From Halobacteriovoraceae bacterium (GTDB lineage Bacteria; Bdellovibrionota; Bacteriovoracia; Bacteriovoracales; Bacteriovoracaceae): a DNA stretch of 64,000 nt. The translations under genes were made by a program, and so were the position numbers. The stretch lies in assembly GCA_002711995.1 (NCBI GenBank), contig PASN01000016.1:62001-126000 (forward strand), given 5' to 3'. Below are positions 51,907-61,140 of this stretch, piece by piece. Numbering within the stretch: the stretch's first letter is position 1; every line of letters begins with the position of its first letter. A model generated the notes under the pieces. The model made no database searches. It saw only the letters and a program-made list of their open reading frames with translations, and had not been told where the DNA came from.

Positions 51907-53184
51907 TTATTTTTCAATAATAGCGGTTACACCCATCCCTCCTGCGGTGCAGATAGAAATCAGACCCCGGCCTTTTTCAGCTTCAGATAGAATTTTAGAA
52001 AGACTCCCGACAATTCTTGCGCCTGTTGCCGCAAACGGGTGACCCATTGCAAGCGATCCACCTTTTATATTCAATTTGTCCATGTCAATCTCGCCAAGGG
52101 CATGATCAAGCCCGAGCTTCTCTTTGCAAAACTCTTCAGACTTCCACGCTTCAAGCGTGCATAGAACCTGTGCGGCAAACGCCTCATGAATCTCATAGTA
52201 GTCAAAGTCCTGAAGGGAGAGACCTGCTTTTTTAAGCATTTTGGGTACCGCATAGGCCGGTGCCATCAAAAGCCCTTCATCATCAATATAGTTAACACCA
52301 AATGATTGTGCGTGACTTAAATATGCCAATACTTCATGGCCATTTTCTTTTGCATACTCTTCTGAGCATAGGAATACACATGCCGCGCCATCGGTTAGGG
52401 CAGTGCTGTTAGCGGCCGTTAAGGTTCCTTTGTCACTCTCTTTATCAAATGCAGGCCTAAGCTTTGAAAGTTTCTCCATTGATCCGTCACTTCTCACTGT
52501 GCCGTCTCTTTTGGCCCCTTTAAACTCCACAACCAGATCATCGTAGAATCCATCCTTATAGGCCTCTACTGCGTTCTGGTGACTTTTCAGGGCAAGTTTA
52601 TCTTGTTCCTCCCTTGATATATTCCATCGCTTTGCCATGTCTTCACAGCTTTCCCCCATTGACTTGCCAGTTCTAGGTTCTTTAATCGCAGGAAGCTTTG
52701 GAAGGAGCTCCATTGGGCTAAAGCCTTTTAGAGTCGCAAGTTTTTGAGGCAATGTTTTAGCGTTGGAAAGGGCCACAAGCCTGTCACTGAAGCTTTTCTT
52801 AAACTCTATTGGCACATCGCTATTGGTGTCCACGCCTCCGGCGATTCCGCAGTCAATTTGGCCTAACGCTATTTTATTTGCAATCATAACGGCCGCCTCT
52901 AAAGAGGTGCCACACGCCTTTTGAATATCTGTTGCGGGTGTGTGAGGAGATAATCCTGAGTCCATAACACACTCTCTTGCTAACGAAAATTGGTAAGCGT
53001 GCTTGTTAACCGCTCCTAATACCACTTCTCCAACTTCTTTGCCCTCAAGTCCCAAATCTCTAACTAGAGTTTTCAAGGCCGGAACCATTAGTTGATTATT
53101 GGATAGGCGAGCATACCTTGTGCCAGACTTCATAAATGGAATACGCTTGCTTGCGACAATACAGACTTTTTTTATCTCAGACAT
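51907..53184 (-). CDS. Thiolase (acetyl-CoA acyltransferase, FadI/FadA-like)
   Basis: 425 residues. Catalytic nucleophile Cys in IQKACGTSLEAAV, then His/Cys pair in YYEIHEAFAAQV, GHPFAATGARI and ICTAGGMGVTAI. The size and middle insert (LKGFSPMELLPKLPAIKEPR) resemble FadI/trifunctional-beta thiolases for fatty-acid beta-oxidation. AAGGAG precedes the ATG. No other beta-oxidation genes lie beside it. Confidence 0.9.
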   Translation of the reverse strand: MSEIKKVCIVASKRIPFMKSGTRYARLSNNQLMVPALKTLVRDLGLEGKEVGEVVLGAVNKHAYQFSLARECVMDSGLSPHTPATDIQKACGTSLEAAVMIANKIALGQIDCGIAGGVDTNSDVPIEFKKSFSDRLVALSNAKTLPQKLATLKGFSPMELLPKLPAIKEPRTGKSMGESCEDMAKRWNISREEQDKLALKSHQNAVEAYKDGFYDDLVVEFKGAKRDGTVRSDGSMEKLSKLRPAFDKESDKGTLTAANSTALTDGAACVFLCSEEYAKENGHEVLAYLSHAQSFGVNYIDDEGLLMAPAYAVPKMLKKAGLSLQDFDYYEIHEAFAAQVLCTLEAWKSEEFCKEKLGLDHALGEIDMDKLNIKGGSLAMGHPFAATGARIVGSLSKILSEAEKGRGLISICTAGGMGVTAIIEK

Positions 53185-53287
53185 GATAATTCTCCTTATT
53201 ACACATATAATTATAGCGCCTTTGGTGAAGAGTTAAATGTTTATATTTAGAACCTGAATTGGTAGAAATAAGTGGGGGAGAGTTAAT

Positions 53288-53845
53288 ATGAATTTATATT
53301 TCAGGTTTATTATATTGGTGATTAAAAACCTCATTAGTCCAAGAAAAGTTGATGTTTTTGAAGAATGTGAACTGCCCTTGAAAGTGTTTCCTAATGATCT
53401 AGATTTAAATATGCATATGAACAATGGAAGATACTTGACCATAATGGATCTTGGAAGAACCGACTTCACCATGAAGCTTGACCTTCACAAGTTGATGGTA
53501 AAGGAAAAGTGGGGCGCGGTTGCCACGGCCATAAATGTGGTCTATTTAAAACCGCTTTCCCTTTTTGATTCCTACACATTGAAGACAAAGCTTATTGCGT
53601 GGGATGATATGTGGTTTTACCTAGAGCAAAAATTTGTGAAAGATGAAATCGTGGTTGCAAGCGCAATCGTTAGAGCTACTTTTTTAAAAGGAGGCAAGCG
53701 ATTAGCGCCTTCCAAGGTTTTAAAAGCGTCAGCGGCAAAAGAAGTGGAGCCACCAGAGTTCCCAAAATATCTAAAAGACTTGGTTTTGGGTGAAGAGGAG
53801 TTTTTAAACTATATAAAGTCCCACAATAAGAGGTCTAAGAAATAA
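53288..53845 (+). CDS. Acyl-CoA thioesterase-like protein (hotdog fold, THEM6-like)
   Basis: A short N-terminal hydrophobic segment, then hotdog motifs FPNDLDLNMHMNNGRYLTIMD (4HBT-type with the catalytic Asp/Asn region) and VYLKPLSLFDSY. 185 residues. Similar to the membrane-associated thioesterase-superfamily branch. It is divergent from the thiolase, consistent with fatty acyl metabolism. Confidence 0.8.
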   Translation: MNLYFRFIILVIKNLISPRKVDVFEECELPLKVFPNDLDLNMHMNNGRYLTIMDLGRTDFTMKLDLHKLMVKEKWGAVATAINVVYLKPLSLFDSYTLKTKLIAWDDMWFYLEQKFVKDEIVVASAIVRATFLKGGKRLAPSKVLKASAAKEVEPPEFPKYLKDLVLGEEEFLNYIKSHNKRSKK

Positions 53846-54293
53846 CTTTCCAAGTGTGATCTGCCAGAAGTTTAACTTCTGCGATAAAGTTTTTAAAAGG
53901 CAGCTTCTCTCCCCACTCTTCAGGAGACACTATAGAAAGGGATCTTGTGCCGTCATTTTTCTCGTATAGATAATACGTTTTTCCCACCAAAGGTTTAAAG
54001 CTCATATGGGCGTCATAAATTTGTGTGGAGACATCTGCTCTCTTTTTCAATTCTCGAGCTTGTGAGGCCAATAGGCTCATCTGTTCAAAGATTTGATCCA
54101 ATTGCATTTGAGTTTGCTCTGCCATCGCCATGCGAGCGCTGCTTTTTATGGCCCCTTCATCGGTGGGAACCACTGAAAAACCACCAACGCTATGTGCATA
54201 TTCAAGCAAAGAGGGAAGGTCTGCGGTTTTCTCTTTTAATTTGTCTAAGTCTATTGAATCGACATCAATTGGTTTTGGGGTTTCCTTTTTCAT
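53835..54293 (-). CDS. DUF2452-like protein
   Basis: 152 residues: LPSLLEYAHSVGGFSVVPTDEG, a helix (RMAMAEQTQMQLDQIFEQM), QIYDAHMSFKPLVGKTYYLYEK and LSIVSPEEWG match the DUF2452 pattern. No function known. The 3' end overlaps the thioesterase gene by 11 bp, convergently. Confidence 0.75.
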   Translation of the reverse strand: MKKETPKPIDVDSIDLDKLKEKTADLPSLLEYAHSVGGFSVVPTDEGAIKSSARMAMAEQTQMQLDQIFEQMSLLASQARELKKRADVSTQIYDAHMSFKPLVGKTYYLYEKNDGTRSLSIVSPEEWGEKLPFKNFIAEVKLLADHTWKVIS

Positions 54294-54486
54294 GCTGCTA
54301 TATTCTCATTTCCAAAGGAGCTAATAAAGACTTGTGTGGGCATATTCTTAGAAATATTAAAAAAATAACAGGGTCAACTTTGATTTTTATATATTACAAC
54401 CAGTTAGGGAACTATTTGCACCTGTTTTAGGTGGCTTAGGCCGTCAATAGTAGCATTAAGATTTCCAAAAAGAATATAATTTAAGA

Positions 54487-54627
54487 CGCAATTAAGGTGT
54501 AAAACTTACACGCTTAATACCCGAACCAATTCTTTCGGGGTAAAAATATATCAAGAGATCTCCCCTAGATTTCTACCCTTCCTTTCCCTGAACGCAAAAA
54601 AAGGCCCATTCCCTAGGGCCTTTTTTT
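54487..54627 (+). ncRNA. Candidate small structured RNA
   Basis: A perfect TATAAT (54475-54480) is followed 7 bp later by the inferred start. Hairpin 1 is GTGTAA-AAC-TTACAC (54497-54511), hairpin 2 is CCCGAA with TTCGGG (54520-54539), and a strong terminator (A-run, GGCCC, GGGCC, T7; 54596-54627) ends the unit. No plus-strand gene lies within ~640 bp upstream to use that terminator, and no ORF with a ribosome site is present. The -35 region is poor. Not similar to a family I recognise. Confidence 0.4.
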
Positions 54628-54747
54628 ATTCCAAAATTCCCAACAAAGCTTATAGGGATTAAATTTTTTTTTACCCAAATGTAAGAAGATATAGATTATT
54701 TCTGGCCACAACTTCGCTATCGTTAATACAACGCACGGAGGAAGCCA

Positions 54748-55059
54748 ATGGTAAAACTTAAAGCTAGACCATTAAATTTAAGCACAAGAAAGATAAAAGA
54801 AATAAAGAAAAAAGGATTTATATCCCTGACTTTTATAGGAGAGAATCTACAGCCATTTCACTGCTTCGCAAAAGAGGATGAGCTTGCGAGATTTGAGGCT
54901 GATGTGGTTGAATTTAAATGGGGAAGAGAGTCAATCGTCGCCAAGTTTATTAAGCTTGTGGGAGAGGGGTGGAGCTCTTCAAAAGATATAATGCTTTATG
55001 AGGTTTTAGACACTCCAGTGGCAACCTATGAAAGAGATCCCATTGAGATTTGCGCTTAA
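54748..55059 (+). CDS. Conserved-looking small protein, unknown
   Basis: 103 residues with good GGAGG ribosome site. Basic N-terminus (RPLNLSTRKIKEIKKKGF), then alternating strands and a WSSSKDIMLYEVLD end. No signal peptide or domain recognised. Convergent with the next small gene. Confidence 0.6.
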   Translation: MVKLKARPLNLSTRKIKEIKKKGFISLTFIGENLQPFHCFAKEDELARFEADVVEFKWGRESIVAKFIKLVGEGWSSSKDIMLYEVLDTPVATYERDPIEICA

Positions 55060-55283
55060 TCTTTTTTAGAAGCTATGACTGTATATTTAAAGATGCTTGT
55101 GGCAATTGGCTCCATATCTTTTTTTATAATAGTGTAGGCTTCGTCTTCTAGCTCATAATCAAATTCATCGCAACGTTCCTCAATCACTCGATCTAAAATA
55201 AACTCATAGGCCGAGTCTTCGTTTTCAACACCAATTGCCTTTTTCTCACTGTCTGTTAGTAAGCGTTTTTCATCCGGCTGCAT
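55056..55283 (-). CDS. Small acidic protein, unknown
   Basis: 75 residues, strongly acidic (DEFDYELEDEAYTIIKKD), predicted helical. Ten bp after the parvulin gene on the same strand, so probably co-transcribed. No ribosome site stands out. Confidence 0.5.
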   Translation of the reverse strand: MQPDEKRLLTDSEKKAIGVENEDSAYEFILDRVIEERCDEFDYELEDEAYTIIKKDMEPIATSIFKYTVIASKKD

Positions 55284-55292
55284 AAAACGTCG

Positions 55293-55568
55293 CTACTTTG
55301 TTCTCTTGATAATGTGGAAGCCGAACTGGGTTTGAACTATTCCGCTTATTTGACCCGGCTGAAGAGCGAATGCGGCCTGCTCAAAAGGAGCGACCATCAT
55401 GCCTTTGCCAAACTCCCCAAGACTTCCGCCTTGTCTAGCTGAGCCACAGTTTGAAAAATCTTCAGCAAGTTTTTCAAATGATTCACCAGCTTCAATCTTT
55501 TTCAATATATCTTCAGCTTCAAACTTTTGATCAACTAGAATGTGGGATGCTGCTATTTTGTTTGCCAT
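55293..55568 (-). CDS. ppiC: Parvulin-type peptidyl-prolyl isomerase
   Basis: 91-residue free-standing PpiC domain. AASHILVDQKFEAEDILKKI, SGGSLGEFGKGMMVAPFE (here ARQGGSLGEFG) and VQTQFGFHIIKRT are diagnostic. Cytoplasmic foldase. ATG 55568 is supported by GGAGAT at 6 bases; the frame's earlier start has none. Confidence 0.9.
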   Translation of the reverse strand: MANKIAASHILVDQKFEAEDILKKIEAGESFEKLAEDFSNCGSARQGGSLGEFGKGMMVAPFEQAAFALQPGQISGIVQTQFGFHIIKRTK

Positions 55569-55599
55569 TTTTATCTCCAAAATCATTTATTTCCTATTT

Positions 55600-57345
55600 C
55601 TATACCACCGGAAGTTCTATGACAAAAGTGGTAATTGGTTGATTGGCGTCTAAGTAGAGTTGACCTCCGTGGGCCTCTATGAGGTTTTTACTTATACTCA
55701 GGCCAATCCCTGTGCCCTCGCCTGCCTTTTTAGTTGTGAAAAAAGGTTGAAAAATTTTATCATGAATCTCTTCCGGAATAAGGCTTCCTGAGTTGGAAAT
55801 ACTGACGCGTACGGTGTGTGATGAGCGGTCTAGGCGGGTTGTCACTTTAATCTCTTTTTCCTCTGACTTTGATGCCTCCAATTGTGCGTTGTTTAGGAGG
55901 TTGATAAGCACTTGAGAAATTTGAACTTTGTTGCATAGGACTCGTGCCTCTTTATCTAAATTTAACACTATCTCCGTGGTCTTTACTTTAAATCCTTCTT
56001 TTGCAAACTCCACCGTTTCTTTGATTATTGCATTTAGCTTTTCAACATTTTTGTCTTCTCCAGACTCTTTGCGGGAAAATTGGCGAAGTCCATTTATAAT
56101 GTTGGTGATTCTTTTAACCGAGGACTCAATCTTAGTCGTTGCTGTTTTAACTTCCTGAGGGTGATCTAGAAGTCGGTTGGAGTCTTCGAGCTCTTTTAAC
56201 AATGCGGAATAACCCAAGATCACACTTAACGGGTTGTTAATCTCATGAGCAATTCCCGCGGCCATTTCTCCCAAAGCGGCAAGCTTAGAGGCCTGTTCCG
56301 CACTTTGTCTATGCAACTTTGCCTCTTCGGTCATCTTCTCGGCCAGGCGCACGGCCCTCTCCTGAGATCTGGAAAGGTTGAAGAACAGGATTATTAAAAG
56401 CAGATCTATTATAATGCCACTGATTAATATGTAATTGGACTGAGCTGAACTAAAGGCCTTTTTGAATCTTTCATTGGTTCTTATGTCGAAGGTCCACTCC
56501 CTTCCATAAATACTTTTTGATATTTTCTTGGAAAAAAGCGGTTTGCTTCCATTAAGATGTTCACTGTATAGAAGCACATCATCATCTGAAACGCTTACGT
56601 TAACTAGGCGTTCTTTCGGAGCTAATACTCCATAAACAAGTTTTTCGACAATAAAGGGAGCGTAAACCATCCCTTTAAAATTTCCTCTTGGTTTTTTAGC
56701 TGAGTTCAACTGCTTATTATCGTAAAATGGCGCATAAAAAAGAAAACCCGGAGCTTGTTTTTCATCCTGAACCAGGATTATAGGTCCTGTCATTTGAGCA
56801 TTGCCCGTGTCCCTAGCTTTCTCAGCGGCCTTCAATCTGTTTTTTTCAAAGCTAATATCCAAACCAACGGCCTCTTCATTGCCTTTTTGGGGTTCTATGT
56901 AAGTAATAGGGTAGTAAATGGTGTCATTTGAGTGATGGATGGCAAAGTCAGGTCTGTTTTTGCGTTGTTTAGCTAGAAACTTGTCCAGCTCATTTGGAGG
57001 TACATAAAAAATTACCCCAATCACATTGATTCCTGGATATTTCTTTGGCAAATTCATGCTTCCTGAAAAAGTTTTCCACTCTTCATATGAAATTTGAGCA
57101 TTATTTCCGTAATAAAATGCTACACCGGCCCACAGTCCATCTGCATAACTATGCAGTCGCTCCTGTATAAGGCTAACGATTAAGTCGGCCTGCTGGTTGA
57201 AGCGTGCCTCTACCCTTGCTTCATACTGTGACGCAGATATTCTCCAGGCCACAAGAGTCAATGCCAAGGATGCTAAAACACCTGTCCAATGTAGAAGTTT
57301 AAGTCCTAAGAATTGCTTATGATGTTTGATTTTCATTTTTTTCAT
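55600..57345 (-). CDS. CHASE-domain sensor histidine kinase
   Basis: 581 residues: transmembrane helix (~14-34), periplasmic CHASE ligand-binding domain (~60-250; FSGSMNLPKKYPGINVIGVI, then AVGLDISFEKNRLKA), second helix (~308-330), HisKA with phospho-accepting His in GIAHEINNPLSVILGY, and HATPase_c (ISQVLINLLNNAQLEA, GEGTGIGLSISKNLI). Starts 0-1 bp after the glyoxalase-like gene stop. No response regulator adjacent, so it is an orphan kinase. Confidence 0.92.
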   Translation of the reverse strand: MKKMKIKHHKQFLGLKLLHWTGVLASLALTLVAWRISASQYEARVEARFNQQADLIVSLIQERLHSYADGLWAGVAFYYGNNAQISYEEWKTFSGSMNLPKKYPGINVIGVIFYVPPNELDKFLAKQRKNRPDFAIHHSNDTIYYPITYIEPQKGNEEAVGLDISFEKNRLKAAEKARDTGNAQMTGPIILVQDEKQAPGFLFYAPFYDNKQLNSAKKPRGNFKGMVYAPFIVEKLVYGVLAPKERLVNVSVSDDDVLLYSEHLNGSKPLFSKKISKSIYGREWTFDIRTNERFKKAFSSAQSNYILISGIIIDLLLIILFFNLSRSQERAVRLAEKMTEEAKLHRQSAEQASKLAALGEMAAGIAHEINNPLSVILGYSALLKELEDSNRLLDHPQEVKTATTKIESSVKRITNIINGLRQFSRKESGEDKNVEKLNAIIKETVEFAKEGFKVKTTEIVLNLDKEARVLCNKVQISQVLINLLNNAQLEASKSEEKEIKVTTRLDRSSHTVRVSISNSGSLIPEEIHDKIFQPFFTTKKAGEGTGIGLSISKNLIEAHGGQLYLDANQPITTFVIELPVV

Positions 57346-57732
57346 TTAATGACTTTCTTGCAGGGGGGAGAAAATATCCACTCTATTGCCATCCACATCT
57401 AAAACTGTGGAGTATCTCTGCCCCCAGAAAGCGTCCCAAGGTTCCTTAATAACTTCGTAACCTTGAGTCTTTATTTCTTTTATTAATTCATCCACTTGTT
57501 CTGCATTTTCTTGTTTGAAGGCCAGGGTTGTGCCTGGCCGGACAGGAGGCTTCCATTCCGGGTCTATTTTTTCCATGAGTTCATACGAATCCAACATTAT
57601 TCGGAACCCACTGGTGGTCACTGCCTCCCAATGACCTTCTCCATACTTTTTAAAATTTAGACCAAGCAAACTGTAAAACTTGATAGATTTCTCAGCTTCT
57701 TTGCAAGGTATCCCAATGGCGTCTAGACCCAT
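57346..57732 (-). CDS. Glyoxalase/VOC-superfamily protein
   Basis: About 128 residues from ATG 57732, which has GGGAG upstream; the frame further upstream is AT-rich non-coding-looking. Halves: MGLDAIGIPCKEAEKSIKFY and GTTLAFKQENAEQVDELI, WDAFWGQRYSTVLDVDGNRVD. This VOC layout includes bleomycin-resistance and glyoxalase-like proteins. Substrate not predictable. Directly upstream of the histidine kinase. Confidence 0.85.
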   Translation of the reverse strand: MGLDAIGIPCKEAEKSIKFYSLLGLNFKKYGEGHWEAVTTSGFRIMLDSYELMEKIDPEWKPPVRPGTTLAFKQENAEQVDELIKEIKTQGYEVIKEPWDAFWGQRYSTVLDVDGNRVDIFSPLQESH

Positions 57733-58017
57733 AAAAACTCCCAAAAAAATTATATAGAGGCATGAATTGTTTAAAAAGTAATAACTCTTTAATGATCTCC
57801 CATGCCAAGCAAAATTCATATAATTTCTAAGCATTTTCTTAAGATTATTTACTGTCAATGTTCACACAAAGAATGCATTTGGGTTATAAACATTTTAAGA
57901 AATGTTGGCCAAGAATCCTGATTAAGTAATCTTAACTCTGTGCTGGTCGTAAGAAATTGCTTGGTTCCCCCAAGTTCTCGCCTGTAATACAATAGGGCCT
58001 AAAAACGAGAGAAATAA

Positions 58018-59532
58018 ATGGAAGCCTTTCTAAATAACTTCTTGCTGGCCGGGTCAGTAATTCTTCTTTTAAGTGTTCTATTAAGTAAGTCCTCCAGCCG
58101 CTTTGGTCTGCCAATCCTTATCGTTTTTATGGTTATCGGTATGCTTTCCGGAAGCGAAGGAATAGGTGGAATTCACTTTGAAAATTATGAGTTGACCCAC
58201 TCCTTGAGTCTAATTGCATTGTGTTTGATCATTTTCTCAGGGGGGATCGAAACAGAGATTAAGGACATAAAGGGCAACTTAGGAAGAGGAGTTGCTCTTT
58301 CATCTGCGGGTATATTGATAACCACCGGTGTCGTGGGGATTTTTGTTCATTTTCTACTCAAGATTACTTTATTAGAGTCAATGCTTGTGGGAGCAATTTT
58401 ATCAGCAACAGATGCCGCCGCTGTATTTTCGGTATTCAAAGACAAAAAGGCCCAGGTCGTGGCCCCAAACAAGAACCTTCTTAAGTTTGAATCCGGAAGC
58501 AACGACCCCATGGCATACTTTCTTGTCACAATTATATTAGGTCTTATCGAAAGTGGAAACGTTGACCCATTTGATTTAGGCATGAGCTTCTTGTTAAATC
58601 CAGCTGTTGGCCTATTTGTTGGCTGGGTTTTATCGAAGGCCTTCATTTCCTTAAACAACATTATAAATCTAGAGTTCATTGGGCTTTATCCCGCTTTGAC
58701 TCTTTCTTTTTTGTTCTTAAATTATTCCCTGGCAGTGCAGTTTGGAGGAAATGGCTTTCTAGCGATTTATGTTTTTGGACTACTCATAAGTAGCAAGAAG
58801 ATATTGCACAAGACTTTTTTGTACAGTTTTTACGATGGGGTCTCTTGGCTTTCGCAAATAGGTTTGTTTGTGATGCTAGGTCTTTTGGTGTTTCCAAGCC
58901 GATTAATGAAAATCGCTCCTGAAGGCCTTGTAATTGCAGGATTTTTAATTTTGATCGCCAGGCCGGTGACCATATTTCTTTGTTTAGCGTTTAGTCGCTT
59001 CAACTTTAAAGACAAAGTGTTTATATCTTGGGCCGGTCTAAAGGGGGCCACGCCAATAGTGTTTGCAAGCCTTGCGGCCGTAAAGATTGGTGATAGAGCG
59101 CATATCTTGTTTGATGTGGTTTTCTTTGTGGTTTTGGTCTCGGCCTTAATTCAAGGTGTCACTCTTAAGTTTGTGGCCAAGAGGTTGGGGCTTTTATACG
59201 AAGCAATTGAAGATCCAAGCTTTCCAATAGATTTTGAAGTTCTTGAAAAGACTAAAAATGGAATTAGGGAGATCGTTATTGAGCAGGGTGACTTTGCAAT
59301 CGAGAAACGGGTGGTTGACTTAAACCTTCCAAATGGATGCCTGGTGCTCTTTATTAAAAGAGATGGCTCATTTGTAATACCAGATGGATCCACAAGCTTT
59401 TTAGAACGCGACAGAGTTCTTGTGGTTACAAAGTCCAAGGGGGATATTGAAGACGCTGTTCAATGCTTCAAAGACCAAAAAGTTTCTGAGTCAGCTTTTT
59501 TTACTGTTGAAGGTAATGAAAAAGTTCACTAA
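58018..59532 (+). CDS. K+/H+ (or Na+/H+) antiporter, CPA1 NhaP2/CvrA type
   Basis: 504 residues with about 12 membrane helices (residues 8-385), ion-binding ATDAAAVFSVF and ESGSNDPMAYFLV (typical SNDP signature), and a C-terminal RCK_C/TrkA-C domain (~395-495; PNGCLVLFIKRDGSFVIPDG, RDRVLVVTKS). Similar length to NhaP2. Exchanges protons against cytoplasmic cations. Confidence 0.92.
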   Translation: MEAFLNNFLLAGSVILLLSVLLSKSSSRFGLPILIVFMVIGMLSGSEGIGGIHFENYELTHSLSLIALCLIIFSGGIETEIKDIKGNLGRGVALSSAGILITTGVVGIFVHFLLKITLLESMLVGAILSATDAAAVFSVFKDKKAQVVAPNKNLLKFESGSNDPMAYFLVTIILGLIESGNVDPFDLGMSFLLNPAVGLFVGWVLSKAFISLNNIINLEFIGLYPALTLSFLFLNYSLAVQFGGNGFLAIYVFGLLISSKKILHKTFLYSFYDGVSWLSQIGLFVMLGLLVFPSRLMKIAPEGLVIAGFLILIARPVTIFLCLAFSRFNFKDKVFISWAGLKGATPIVFASLAAVKIGDRAHILFDVVFFVVLVSALIQGVTLKFVAKRLGLLYEAIEDPSFPIDFEVLEKTKNGIREIVIEQGDFAIEKRVVDLNLPNGCLVLFIKRDGSFVIPDGSTSFLERDRVLVVTKSKGDIEDAVQCFKDQKVSESAFFTVEGNEKVH

Positions 59533-59948
59533 AGAGCGATCTTTTCGCAGTTGATCTTCAAACTTGGAGGCATGTCTGTTTCATTAATAAAGGTAGAGCT
59601 ACTTCCAAATTCGGTATCTACTGAAGTCGTCAAAGTTAAATAGGCCAACAATTCTGAGTTTTCATTTGAGATAGAGGCGCTGCAGAAAATTGTGTCCCTT
59701 TTCTCATTGCGGTGAGTGGCCGTAGAGACTTCGACATTTCCCCAACTACGGCCATCTTTCATTAAGAGAGGAAGAACGAAAGCGTCCTGATGCTGCTGAT
59801 TGACCACAGGAAACTTTTCTGTTTTAGCTTGCTCAACATTCATTCGTCCATTTTCGGAGTCCCAAATCAATCTTGTTTTTTCAACCCAGCACTGATGTTC
59901 GGCCATAGTCGAGAGTGAAATCAAGAGAAAGCTTACAAGTAAACGCAT
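59529..59948 (-). CDS. Exported protein, unknown
   Basis: 139 residues with a signal peptide (LLVSFLLISLSTMA) and a beta-rich mature part (KFPVVNQQHQDAFVLPL, WGNVEVSTATHRNEK). AAGGAG precedes the ATG. No domain recognised. Ends convergently in the antiporter gene with a 4-bp overlap. Confidence 0.65.
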   Translation of the reverse strand: MRLLVSFLLISLSTMAEHQCWVEKTRLIWDSENGRMNVEQAKTEKFPVVNQQHQDAFVLPLLMKDGRSWGNVEVSTATHRNEKRDTIFCSASISNENSELLAYLTLTTSVDTEFGSSSTFINETDMPPSLKINCEKIAL

Positions 59949-60000
59949 TGGAACTCCTTTGGACCAATTCTTTAATATCTTAAACTAAAAGTAAAACTTT

Positions 60001-60462
60001 TTACCTCCAGAAGTTCTCATGTATCTTTATGAACTTCTTTTCATGGGAATAGTCTAAAACTTCAATTTTACGCGTGCCTTTAAAGAACACTTCTTCCGCC
60101 TTAATAAAAAGTCCGCTCTTTACGATGTTAAACAACTGGGAAGTGGAACAACCGTAAACAACTTTAGATATGCCTGCCCAGTAAATCGCGCCTGAACACA
60201 TAGCACAGGGCTCAGTGGAAGTGTAAAGCGTGCAATCCTTAAGCTCTTCAGCTGTTAACTCAACTTGTGCCTTTTGAATAAGTCTTAATTCAGCATGAGC
60301 GGTGACATCGTGAAGTACAACCACTTCATTCTTACTTGTTGCCACAACTCTATCATCTTTAACTAACAGCGCTCCAAAGGGATGATTTCCAGATTCAACA
60401 GCGGCCTTGGCCAGGTCAAGGCATTGGGCTAAATAATTTAAATGGGTTCTTTGATTAGACAT
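60001..60462 (-). CDS. Cytidine/deoxycytidylate-type deaminase (guanine deaminase-like)
   Basis: 153 residues. Zinc site: TAHAELRLI (HAE) and EPCAMCSGAIYWAG (PCxxC). The C-terminus with KFIKIHENFWR and the overall size resemble bacterial guanine deaminase/TadA-like enzymes, but the substrate (guanine versus tRNA adenosine) cannot be settled. AAGGAG upstream of the ATG. Confidence 0.88.
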   Translation of the reverse strand: MSNQRTHLNYLAQCLDLAKAAVESGNHPFGALLVKDDRVVATSKNEVVVLHDVTAHAELRLIQKAQVELTAEELKDCTLYTSTEPCAMCSGAIYWAGISKVVYGCSTSQLFNIVKSGLFIKAEEVFFKGTRKIEVLDYSHEKKFIKIHENFWR

Positions 60463-60605
60463 GATTGCTCCTTCGTTTGATGTTTGGAGCTTTCATCAAT
60501 TACACCGTTAAAAACAAAGCAGGAAAGCTAAAGAGTCTTTGTTCGTGGGAGCAATCTTGGATTTTATATATGACTGTAAATACTTGGTGTCAATAGGACA
60601 GAGAT

Positions 60606-60626
60606 GGGCCTACTTAGTGAGGCCCA
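60606..60626. terminator. Hairpin after the lipoprotein gene
   Basis: TGGGCCT and AGGCCCA with an ACTTAGTG loop, about 9 bp past the minus-strand stop at 60635. No T-run follows, so termination is uncertain. Confidence 0.35.
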
Positions 60627-60634
60627 GTAAATTA

Positions 60635-61042
60635 TTATTTGCAAGTGAACTGCATAGTATAAGTGTATCCCTTTCCGATAGCTTCATTTGCAATAGATCC
60701 CCCAAGTGCGGCAATGCCACCTAAGTCAGACTCCTTTTTTCCACCAAAGGCAAAAACACCTGATCCAACACCTTGGGCAACTTTTGCGGCTGTCTTTCTA
60801 CTTTCATAATCATCTTGATTCATGCGACCTGTGTAGCGAGACTCTTCCTTTTTAATGTAAGCAATCTTATTTTGCTTCTCGCAGAAATGGTCTGCTTGAG
60901 ACTTTGCATTGTTGTAGCCTTGGTCTTTTTTGTCAGTTTGAAAAATCACAGTGTGCTTTCCTGATTCAGATGGCCTAACATCCCTATGATGGGCACAAGA
61001 GGCTAATGCTAAAGCTGCAGCGAATAAAATAATAGATTTCAT
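60635..61042 (-). CDS. Small lipoprotein, unknown
   Basis: Lipobox ALASC (Cys about residue 16). A glycine-rich stretch (VGSGVFAFGGKKESDLGGIA) in the C-terminal half may insert into a membrane. 135 residues. AGGAGAAAA precedes the ATG. No family recognised. Confidence 0.65.
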   Translation of the reverse strand: MKSIILFAAALALASCAHHRDVRPSESGKHTVIFQTDKKDQGYNNAKSQADHFCEKQNKIAYIKKEESRYTGRMNQDDYESRKTAAKVAQGVGSGVFAFGGKKESDLGGIAALGGSIANEAIGKGYTYTMQFTCK

Positions 61043-61140
61043 AATTTTTCTCCTAGTTAGACAATAATTGTAAAAAAATATTTAAGTGGGGGAAAGAATT
61101 TTAAAGAAAAAAAACTTCACTGCGCGTCAAGTGCTTAGAA

